Assembly: GCF_013363995.1 (NCBI RefSeq)
Contig: NZ_JABWGO010000003.1
Location: forward strand, 372,001-436,000
Direction: 5' to 3'
DNA from: Nonomuraea rhodomycinica
Lineage (GTDB): Bacteria > Actinomycetota > Actinomycetes > Streptosporangiales > Streptosporangiaceae
DNA length: 64,000 bases
Part shown: piece after piece, positions 57,908 through 64,000 of the stretch
Numbering within the stretch: position 1 is the first letter of the stretch
Layout: the number at the start of each line of letters is the position of its first letter
Notes under the pieces: model-generated
Databases searched by the model: none
Seen by the model: only the letters and a program-made list of their open reading frames with translations
Told to the model about the DNA's origin: nothing
Program-made: the position numbers and the translations under genes

Positions 57908-58972
57908 TCACGCACCTGCCCACCCTGTCCGGGCCAAACGCGTCCCGTCGGCGGGGAGGTGGCCGGCCGCCTTGAGCGTGGCGTGGACGGGGGCGGTCTC
58001 CAGCGTCCGTACGCCGCCGACGGCGCCGAGCCGGTGGACGAGGTACCGGTGCAGGTCGGCGGGGCCCGAGCACAGCGCGCAGGCGAGCAGGTTCGTGCCC
58101 CCGGTCGTGGCGATGACCGTGGCCAGCTCGTGGTGGCCGGCCAGGGTGGTGGCCACCCGTTCCAGGTCGCCGGGCGCGACCGCCATCCACAGCAGGGCCT
58201 GGGTCGTGACGCCGTACGCGGAGGCGTCGATCTCCACGTCGAAGAACAGGGTGCCGCGGGCGCGCAGGTCGGCCAGGCGGCGCGCCACCGTGGCCTGGGA
58301 CCAGCCGGTGACGGCGGCCAGGTCGGCGTGGGGCGCCCGGCCGTCGTGGCGGAGCGCGTCGATCAGCGCGTGGTCCGCCCCCGTCAGCCGGGGCGGACCG
58401 GAGGCCGCGGGCGGACTCCCGCCGGACCGGTTCCCGCCGGACCGGTTCCCAGCGGACGGGTTCCCGCCGGACGGGTTCCCGGCGGAGGGCAGGGCGGGGC
58501 GCAGCAGCTCCCGCTGCGCGTGGTCGAGGGTCTGGAGGCGCCCGTGCCAGGCGGCGGGCCCGCCCAGGTACGTGTGGAGCACGCAGTGGGCCGAGACCGC
58601 GGTGATGCCGGCCCGCCGGGGGACGTCGTGCAGCAAGGGCGGGCTGGTCGCGTCGGGCGCGTGGACCATCGCGAAGATCTCCGTGCCGCCGGAGGTGAGC
58701 TTGACCCAGGAGGTGTCGGCGCGGCGGGCCAGCGAGTGGGCCAGGGGCCGGGCGGCGGCCGGCGTGGTGCTCAGGCGCACCACCCACTGGGTGTGCCCCG
58801 AGCGGCCGTGGTCGGCCAGCCCCACCACGCGCAGCCCGGCCTCGCGGCGCAACCGCCGGTAGCGCCGCGTCACCGTCTGCGGCGACACGCCCAGGACCTC
58901 GGCGACCCGGCTGAACGGGGCCCGGCCGTCGATGTGCAGGGCGTGCACCAGCGCGCGATCCACGTCATCCAT
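57908..58972 (-). CDS. Lrp/AsnC family regulator with two complete units
   Basis: 354 residues, a tandem Lrp: HTH 1 (DVDRALVHALHIDGRAPFSRVAEVLGVSPQTVTRRYRRL) plus sensor, then a glycine/serine/asparagine linker, then HTH 2 (ADHALIDALRHDGRAPHADLAAVTGWSQATVARRLADL) plus RAM-like sensor. The linker (about residues 165-190) is a five-residue repeat, GGNPS/GGNRS, from a 15-bp tandem repeat. Divergent from the DHA2 exporter gene, its likely target. Confidence 0.9.
   Translation of the reverse strand: MDDVDRALVHALHIDGRAPFSRVAEVLGVSPQTVTRRYRRLRREAGLRVVGLADHGRSGHTQWVVRLSTTPAAARPLAHSLARRADTSWVKLTSGGTEIFAMVHAPDATSPPLLHDVPRRAGITAVSAHCVLHTYLGGPAAWHGRLQTLDHAQRELLRPALPSAGNPSGGNPSAGNRSGGNRSGGSPPAASGPPRLTGADHALIDALRHDGRAPHADLAAVTGWSQATVARRLADLRARGTLFFDVEIDASAYGVTTQALLWMAVAPGDLERVATTLAGHHELATVIATTGGTNLLACALCSGPADLHRYLVHRLGAVGGVRTLETAPVHATLKAAGHLPADGTRLARTGWAGA
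58414..58484. repeat. 15-bp in-frame tandem repeat (Lrp linker)
   Basis: Four full units of GAC(C/G)GGTTCCC(G/A)(C/G)CG plus one short unit, encoding the flexible linker between the two Lrp halves. Confidence 0.9.
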
Positions 58973-59105
58973 GTGACCAGGATTCCTCACATTCGAGGCT
59001 GTTCGCGGCGAAAATCCGCACCTGATGCCACTTGGCTGGAAGGCGCGCGCCCGCCCGCCCGACCCTGTTCCCGCACGAACGAGCACCTGAGGAAGAGGGA
59101 GAGCG

Positions 59106-60713
59106 ATGCTCCTCCACCATGACGGCCGCCACCGTGACGGTGGCGCCGGTCGCCGGCGCTGGGCCGGGCTGGCCGCGCTGCTGGTCGCCGAGGCCATGAA
59201 CCTGCTCGACGCGACGATCGTCACGGTCGCCGCGCCGGTCGTCCGCGCCGACCTGGGCGGCGACGCCTCCGCCATCCCCTGGTTCAACGCCGCCTACACG
59301 TTGCCGTTCGCGGTGCTGCTGATCACCGGCGGGCGGCTGGGCGACCTGGCCGGACGGCGGCGGGTGTTCGCGCTGGGCGTGGCCGGGTTCGCGCTCGCGT
59401 CGGCCGCCTGCGCGCTCGCGCCGGACGTGGGGACGCTCATCGGCCTGCGCGCGGTCCAGGGGGCCGCAGCGGCGCTGGTGATCCCGCAGACCATCGGGCT
59501 GATCCGGGCGATGTTCGACGGCGCCGAGCTGGCCCGGGCCATGGGGAGCATCGGGCCGGTGATGGGGCTGGCCGCCGTCGCCGGGCCCGTGCTCGGCGCC
59601 GTGCTCACGCACGCCGACCTGTTCGGGTCGTCGTGGCGGGCGGCGTTCCTGGTCAACGTCCCGCTGGCCGCCGCCGTGCTCGCCGCCGTCCCGCTGCTCC
59701 CGGGCCGGGAGACGCCCGCTGGGGCGGGCCGGGAGGCGTCCGCTGGGGCGGGCCGGGAGGCGTCCGCTGGGGCGGGGCGGCCCGGGCTCGACTGGGCGGG
59801 GACCGTGATCGCGGCGCTGGGCACCGGCCTGGTCGTCTTCCCCCTCATCCAGGAGGACGCCGCCGGCGGGCCGGCGCAGGGCTGGGCCATGGCGGTCGCG
59901 GGCGTCGTGCTCCTCGTGGGCTTCGCCTTCCAGCAGCGCCGCCGGGCGCGGGCCGGGCGCGCGGGGCTGGTGGAGGTGAGCCTGTTCCGCGACCGCGGCT
60001 TCCCGGCCGCGCTGGCGACCTCGGCCCTGTTCTTCGCGGCGATGAACGGCCTGTCGCTGGTGGTGGTCCTGGAGGTCCAGCTCGGCCTCGGTCAGGACGT
60101 GCTGACCGCCGGGCTCGCCCTGCTGCCCTGGTCGGCGGCGATGGGGATCGCCTCCTGGGTCGCCGGGGCGAGCCTGGTGCCCCGGTACGGGCGGCGGGTG
60201 ATGTTCACCGGGCTGGCGGTCATGCTCGCGGGCTTGGCGGTCACCGTCATCGCCTACCAGCCGTCCGCGACCGCCGCGTTCACCGGGACCGCCGGAACCG
60301 CCGGAACTGCCGGCACCGCCGGGACGCTCGCGATCGTCGCGGCGGGGCTGGCCGTCGCGGGCGCCGGCAACGGCCTGTTCACCACCCCGTTCTTCACCGC
60401 CGCCCTGTCCCGGGTCCGCCCCCACGAGACGGGCTCGGCCGCCGGGCTGCTCAACGCCGTCCAGCAGGCCGGCTCGACGCTCGGCACCGCCGTCCTCGGC
60501 GGCGCCTACCTGCGCGCCCTGGAAGCCGGGGCGGGCTGGACGGGCGCGGGCGGCGGGCACGTGTCGGCCGCCCGCTGGGCCGTCCTGCTGGGCGCCGGGC
60601 TGCTGGCCGCCACGGCCGTCGCCGCCGCCCTCATGCGCGTCGTCCGGCCCGCGCGGGGCCGCGTGCCGAACGATCCCAATCAAGCGCTTGCTAGGCAAGC
60701 GGGCGAGGGTTAG
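59106..60713 (+). CDS. MFS drug:H+ antiporter, 14-helix DHA2 (EmrB/QacA type)
   Basis: 535 residues. Helix 1 motif LLDATIVTVAAPVVRADL, GGRLGDLAGRRRVFALG (loop 2-3), LRAVQGAAAALVIPQTIGLI and the helix-5 GPVLGAVLTHADLFGSSWRAAFLVNVP (motif C) mark a DHA2 exporter. Two loops contain coding repeats: GREASAGA (about residues 200-225, 24-bp units at 59705-59780) and GTA triplets (about 390-405). The C-terminal 20 residues lie over a palindrome (60681). Confidence 0.92.
   Translation: MLLHHDGRHRDGGAGRRRWAGLAALLVAEAMNLLDATIVTVAAPVVRADLGGDASAIPWFNAAYTLPFAVLLITGGRLGDLAGRRRVFALGVAGFALASAACALAPDVGTLIGLRAVQGAAAALVIPQTIGLIRAMFDGAELARAMGSIGPVMGLAAVAGPVLGAVLTHADLFGSSWRAAFLVNVPLAAAVLAAVPLLPGRETPAGAGREASAGAGREASAGAGRPGLDWAGTVIAALGTGLVVFPLIQEDAAGGPAQGWAMAVAGVVLLVGFAFQQRRRARAGRAGLVEVSLFRDRGFPAALATSALFFAAMNGLSLVVVLEVQLGLGQDVLTAGLALLPWSAAMGIASWVAGASLVPRYGRRVMFTGLAVMLAGLAVTVIAYQPSATAAFTGTAGTAGTAGTAGTLAIVAAGLAVAGAGNGLFTTPFFTAALSRVRPHETGSAAGLLNAVQQAGSTLGTAVLGGAYLRALEAGAGWTGAGGGHVSAARWAVLLGAGLLAATAVAAALMRVVRPARGRVPNDPNQALARQAGEG
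60681..60700. promoter_or_regulatory. palindrome typical of acyl-CoA-ligase repressors
   Basis: CAAGCGCTTG (60681-60690) overlaps GCTTGC-TAG-GCAAGC (60686-60700). Both are perfect, inside the end of the exporter gene and 94 bp before the acyl-CoA synthetase remnant. AAGC-GCTT sites like this precede fatty-acid genes in actinobacteria. Confidence 0.55.
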
Positions 60714-60793
60714 TCGGCGGCTGCGCGGCGGCGCCGCCGCCCGCGGCGGTGCCGTTCCCCGCGATGGGGATCACCGGACGGGGGAGTGCCCTG

Positions 60794-61036
60794 ATGGAGT
60801 TCAACCACGCCGACCTGTTCGAGGCCCTCGCCGCCACGATGGGCGAGCGCCGGGCCCTGATCAGCCCCGACGCGCGGCCGTCCTCGCCGCGCTCAAGATC
60901 CGCGCCGTGCCGGTCAACGTGAACTACCGCTACGTCGAGGACGAGCTGGTCTACCTCTACACCGAGGCGGAGCTGAAGGCGCTGCTGTACGACGGCGAGC
61001 TGGCCGGCCGCGTCACCCCGGCCGTCGCCCGGGTCC
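60794..61036 (+). pseudogene. acyl-CoA synthetase remnant
   Basis: ATG 60794 begins MEFNHADLFEALAATMGERRALISPD, the standard start of a FadD-like acyl-CoA synthetase. Near 60878 the frame changes and the match resumes much later in the protein (AVLAALKIRAVPVNVNYRYVEDELVYLY, KALLYDGELAGRV), so roughly 60 codons are missing. Homology stops at about 61036; the remaining ~400 residues of the enzyme are gone. Its upstream operator survives. Confidence 0.8.
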
Positions 61037-61796
61037 CGCGGTCCCACGGCCTGACCGGAGACGGTGAGGACGGGCGGCATCTCGCTGAGGGGCGGCTCAT
61101 CGAGGTGGGGGTGGAGAGGGGGGCGGTGCCCGGAGCCGTCAGGTACGAGGACGCCGTGGCCGGACGGACCGGCTCCGGGCGGGCGGGGGTGCGCGTCCCC
61201 GGCCCCCGCCCTGTCAGCAGGGCGAGGTGCTCGAGCAGACCGGCCGGAGCGGGTCGCCAGATGCCGAGCGTGTCGAGGCGGTAGGCGATGCCGGCGGCGA
61301 AGGCGAAGATGACGACGAGGGAACCCGAGGCGCGTAGGTAGCGGGTCCAGGCGCGGCTGGACGCGCCCAAGCGTCGGGCGAGGACGAAGGCGGCGCCGCT
61401 GAGGCCCGCGAACAGGGCGAGCCCGGCCGCCTGGTGGACGCCTCCGGCGGGGGTGAGGCCTTCCGGCTGTCCGGGCGGGTAGCCGAGGGCGGGGTCGGTG
61501 GGCACCAGCCCGGCCACGGCCAGGCCGACGGCTGCGGTGGCGATGAGGGCGGGTCCCCAGGTGGCGCCGCGGCCGGGGTGCAGGGCCCGTCGCAGGCCGA
61601 TGGCGAACAGGCCCAGCAGCAGGGCGCCGAGCAGGAAGTCGGCGGTCTGGAGCCAGGCGCGCTCGCCCGTGCCGAGCTGGCTGGCGCCGTGGTGCCACAG
61701 GCTGTAGGCGGGGCGGGTGGCGCCGTCGGCCCACAGCACGACCGGAACCAGGACGCCGGCGGCCAGGCCGCAGCGCAGCAGCCATGTGGTGGACAT
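60957..61796 (-). CDS. DUF998 membrane protein with aberrant C-terminus
   Basis: 279 residues as read. Residues 1-195 match DUF998 proteins with about six membrane segments (GVLVPVVLWADGATRPAYS; HHGASQLGTGERAWLQTADFLLGALL; GLVPTDPALGYPPG; VHQAAGLALFAGL). The last helix is cut after GLLEHLALLTG (about 61200). The following 85 residues are Pro/Ser/Arg-rich antisense reading of the acyl-CoA synthetase remnant. I infer that the deletion that removed most of the synthetase also removed the end of this gene. Divergent from the GbsR-type regulator. Confidence 0.75.
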   Translation of the reverse strand: MSTTWLLRCGLAAGVLVPVVLWADGATRPAYSLWHHGASQLGTGERAWLQTADFLLGALLLGLFAIGLRRALHPGRGATWGPALIATAAVGLAVAGLVPTDPALGYPPGQPEGLTPAGGVHQAAGLALFAGLSGAAFVLARRLGASSRAWTRYLRASGSLVVIFAFAAGIAYRLDTLGIWRPAPAGLLEHLALLTGRGPGTRTPARPEPVRPATASSYLTAPGTAPLSTPTSMSRPSARCRPSSPSPVRPWDRGTRATAGVTRPASSPSYSSAFSSASV

Positions 61797-61920
61797 AGGG
61801 GAAGCCCTCCTTGTTCTCCGCGACGCGCGTCACGGGCCGACCAGACTTCCCGGCTCACCATCTTGTTGGATACACGGACTTTAGCTCATACTGAAACTCG
61901 CGAAAAGAGGGAGGGTTCGT

Positions 61921-62376
61921 GTGGCCGACGACGAACAACTGCTGGAATGGGCTGAGCAGGTCGCCATGCACCTGGCACGCGATGGCGTGCCGCCGATCGC
62001 CGGGCGGATCCTGGGCTGGCTGATGGTCTGCGATCCGCCGGAGCAGTCGGCAGGCCAGATCAGCGCCGCCATCGGCGCCAGCCGCGCGTCTTTGACCATG
62101 AACCTGCGACTGCTGACCGGCATGGGCTTCCTCACCTGGAGGACCCGGCCGGGCGATCGCACCATGTACTACCGGATGGCCGACGACGCCTGGCAGGCGG
62201 TGGTGCGGCAGCAGGTGGCGGGGATCGCCTCATTCCTCGACATCACCCGCCAGGGCCTCGATCTGGTCGGCCCCGACGACGAACGGGCGGCACGCGTCCG
62301 CCAAGCGCACGCCACCTTCGCGTGGATGGCCAAGGTGTTCGAACAGGCCCCACCGCTGGACAAGGAGGATTCATGA
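61921..62376 (+). CDS. GbsR/MarR-type transcriptional regulator
   Basis: 151 residues with a winged helix (PPIAGRILGWLMVCDPPEQSAGQISAAIGASRASLTMNLRLLTGMGFL, 22-70; RTRPGDRTMYYRM wing). Belongs to the GbsR-like group that often sits next to monooxygenases or efflux genes. GTG 61921 follows GGGAGGG. TTGTTG (61863-61868) and CATACT (61887-61892), 18 bp apart, are a possible promoter. The stop overlaps the next ATG (ATGA). Confidence 0.88.
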   Translation: MADDEQLLEWAEQVAMHLARDGVPPIAGRILGWLMVCDPPEQSAGQISAAIGASRASLTMNLRLLTGMGFLTWRTRPGDRTMYYRMADDAWQAVVRQQVAGIASFLDITRQGLDLVGPDDERAARVRQAHATFAWMAKVFEQAPPLDKEDS

Positions 62377-63545
62377 CCGGCCACGCGATCGTGATAGGGG
62401 GCGGCATCGGCGGTCTGGCCGCCGCCGTCGCCCTGCGCCGCATCGGCTGGCAGGTGGAGGTGCTGGAGCGCGTGCACGCCTTCGGCGAGGTGGGCGCCGG
62501 CTTGTCGCAGTCACCCAACGCGATGCGCGCCCTGGCCGAACTCGGCCTGGCCGAACAGGCCGAGGCGGCGAGCATGCCGACCTGGGCCACCCACGCCATG
62601 CGCCTGCCCTCAGGCCGCCACCTGATGCACGCCCCCACCGGCCAGAACCCGCCGCTGCGCGCCTTCCGCCGCGCCGCCCTGCATCGGCTGCTCCGGCAGG
62701 CGCTGCCCCAGGACGTGGTGCACACCGGCGTCGAGGTCACCGGCCTGGCCCAGGACTCGGAGAAGGTGACCGTCACCCACACCGCCGGCCGGCAGGACGC
62801 CGACCTGGTCGTCGGCGCCGACGGCATCCACAGCCTCACCCGACGCCTGCTGTGGCCGCAGGCCCCCGGCCCGCGATTCCTCGGCTACACCGCCTGGGTC
62901 GGCCTGGCCGGCACCTCCCTCCCGGTGCGCGGCAGCATGACCCTGGGCCGCGGCTGCTACTTCCTCATCCACCCCGTCGCGCCGGGCCAGGTCTACTGGG
63001 CGCTGGGCAGCGCCGCCGACCAGAGCGGCGTCCGCTTCGACGACGAGCTGGAGCAAGTGCGCCGGCGCGTCGCCGGCTGGCACGACCCGATCCCCGCCCT
63101 CCTGCAGGCCACGCCGCCCGAACAGGTCCGCCACCTCGACATCCACGACCTACCCGATCTGCCCGCCTACGCCAGCGGCCGGATCGCCCTGCTCGGCGAC
63201 GCCGCCCACGCCATGAGCCCTGATCGCGGCCAAGGCGCCGGCCAATCGATCGAAGACGCCGTCGTCCTGGCCGCCGCCCTCGCCGACAACACGCCCGTAC
63301 CCGCGGCGCTGGCCGCCTACGATGCTCAGCGCCGCCCCCGCACCCAGGCCACCGCCCGCAACGCCCGCCAAGCCGGTCTTCAAGTGATCAACGCAGGGTC
63401 GACCGCCCACGCCCTGATCGCTCTCGCCCTCCGGCTCACCCCCTCAACGCTGTGGGCGCGCCTCGCACCCCGCACGCTCGGTCCCCTGTGGGACTGGACA
63501 CCGCCGACTCTGCCGACAATGCCTGACGCACTCCCACATGGCTGA
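62373..63545 (+). CDS. FAD-dependent monooxygenase (3-hydroxybenzoate/salicylate hydroxylase-like)
   Basis: 390 residues: GGGIGGLAAAVALRRIGW (8-25), VVGADGIHSLTRR (about 150) and GDAAHAMSPDRGQGAGQSIEDA (about 275) are the three flavin-hydroxylase motifs. Shorter than the enzyme at 14507 and from another subgroup (no thioredoxin-like domain). The substrate is unknown. Co-translated with the GbsR-type regulator, which probably senses its substrate. Confidence 0.92.
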   Translation: MTGHAIVIGGGIGGLAAAVALRRIGWQVEVLERVHAFGEVGAGLSQSPNAMRALAELGLAEQAEAASMPTWATHAMRLPSGRHLMHAPTGQNPPLRAFRRAALHRLLRQALPQDVVHTGVEVTGLAQDSEKVTVTHTAGRQDADLVVGADGIHSLTRRLLWPQAPGPRFLGYTAWVGLAGTSLPVRGSMTLGRGCYFLIHPVAPGQVYWALGSAADQSGVRFDDELEQVRRRVAGWHDPIPALLQATPPEQVRHLDIHDLPDLPAYASGRIALLGDAAHAMSPDRGQGAGQSIEDAVVLAAALADNTPVPAALAAYDAQRRPRTQATARNARQAGLQVINAGSTAHALIALALRLTPSTLWARLAPRTLGPLWDWTPPTLPTMPDALPHG

Positions 63546-63630
63546 CCCGCCGGGCCTGCCCGAAGGCCGAGTCACCCGAACCTCGGAACCCGTCACCGGT
63601 AGGTGATCGGGGGCAGCCACCGTGCTTCTC

Positions 63631-64000
63631 CTACGCCGAGACCGGCTTGTCGGGATCGAGGTGGCGGTAGATGGTGGCGCGGCTGACGCCGAGCCGGTCG
63701 GCGATCTGCTGGACGGTGTAGCGGCGCTTGCCGTCGTCACCCGTCATCCCGTACAACGCGCGAGCCATCTCCACGCCGTGGGAGTCCAGAGCCGGTGGGC
63801 GCCCGCCGACGCGGCCGCGCGCTCGGGCCGAGGCGAGCCCTTCGAGGGTGCCCTCGACGATGAGTTCCCGGAGGAACTCGTCGAAGGCGCCGAACATGTG
63901 GAACTGCAAGCGCCCTGACGACGTGGAGGTATCGATGCCCTGCTTGAGCACCAGGAGGTCGACCTCGCGCTCGCGAAGCTGCGCCGCCAAGTCCAGCAGG
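63631..64000 (-). CDS. serine recombinase (resolvase/invertase), cut by window edge
   Basis: The C-terminal ~123 residues are visible; the catalytic serine lies beyond 64000. LLVLKQGIDTSTSSGRLQFHMFGAFDEF is the resolvase core, with ARARGRVGGRPPAL at the E-helix end and a HTH_7 domain (YTVQQIADRLGVSRATIYRHLDPDKP). The usual EFERxLIxER segment reads EFLRELIVEGT, a departure from active resolvases. Suggests a transposon or integrated element starting to the right. Confidence 0.88.
   Translation of the reverse strand, partial: LLDLAAQLREREVDLLVLKQGIDTSTSSGRLQFHMFGAFDEFLRELIVEGTLEGLASARARGRVGGRPPALDSHGVEMARALYGMTGDDGKRRYTVQQIADRLGVSRATIYRHLDPDKPVSA

Overview
The window is about 73-75% GC nearly throughout, uses GTG starts freely and has short intergenic gaps. 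It encodes actinobacterial hallmark families: an XRE regulator with a DUF5753-type sensor domain, an S-adenosylmethionine (SAM)-dependent methyltransferase of the family that often sits beside such regulators, CYP107/105-like P450s, and very many TetR repressors. I infer a chromosome of a filamentous actinomycete, most like the Streptosporangiales (Nonomuraea/Actinomadura type); the genus is inference. I saw no tRNA, rRNA or CRISPR array.

Layout. 0-10 kb: an ABC permease, a YchJ/TetR/GNAT run, an aldo-keto reductase (AKR)-TetR cassette, a quinone-oxidoreductase-like enzyme, a TetR-sirtuin operon facing an NTF2-rhodanese protein, and further regulators. 10-14.5 kb: a P450-TetR cassette, then a composite lower-GC island made of a frameshifted kinase-like gene, a LamG/RHS remnant and two adjacent cysteine-rich proteins with repeated CX9C motifs. 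14.5-26 kb: a series of regulator-enzyme pairs (FAD monooxygenase/TetR, serine hydrolase, carotenoid oxygenase/PadR, 3-hydroxyisobutyrate-dehydrogenase-like/TetR, SRPBCC-MarR-AlkA operon, SDR/TetR). 26-36 kb: a large membrane protein of unknown function, an EamA transporter/MocR pair, an RpiR-controlled transporter-GAF-amidohydrolase operon and a second AKR-TetR cassette. 37-48 kb: a fused redox/methyltransferase enzyme with an XRE-cupin regulator, hydrolases, AraC/phytanoyl-CoA dioxygenase, an ArsR-AHSA1 fusion and a two-component system. 48-64 kb: LacI, a second P450-TetR cassette, a secreted CAP protein, XRE/methyltransferase, two drug-type MFS exporters with Rrf2 and Lrp regulators, a decayed acyl-CoA synthetase, a GbsR-type regulator/FAD monooxygenase operon and a serine recombinase cut by the right edge.

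How it works together. This is accessory chromosome: roughly two dozen regulators sit next to single-step redox, hydrolytic or efflux enzymes, usually divergently or with 1-4 bp start-stop overlaps, and most intergenic regions carry recognisable inverted-repeat operators. There is no polyketide, peptide or terpene core enzyme, so I read it as many small inducible detoxification/catabolism modules, not one biosynthetic cluster. Two cassettes (AKR-TetR, P450-TetR) occur twice as diverged paralogues with related operator architecture. Many genes end in short tandem repeats of unrelated sequence. The most unusual content is the pair of CX9C-array proteins at 13.1-14.5 kb.
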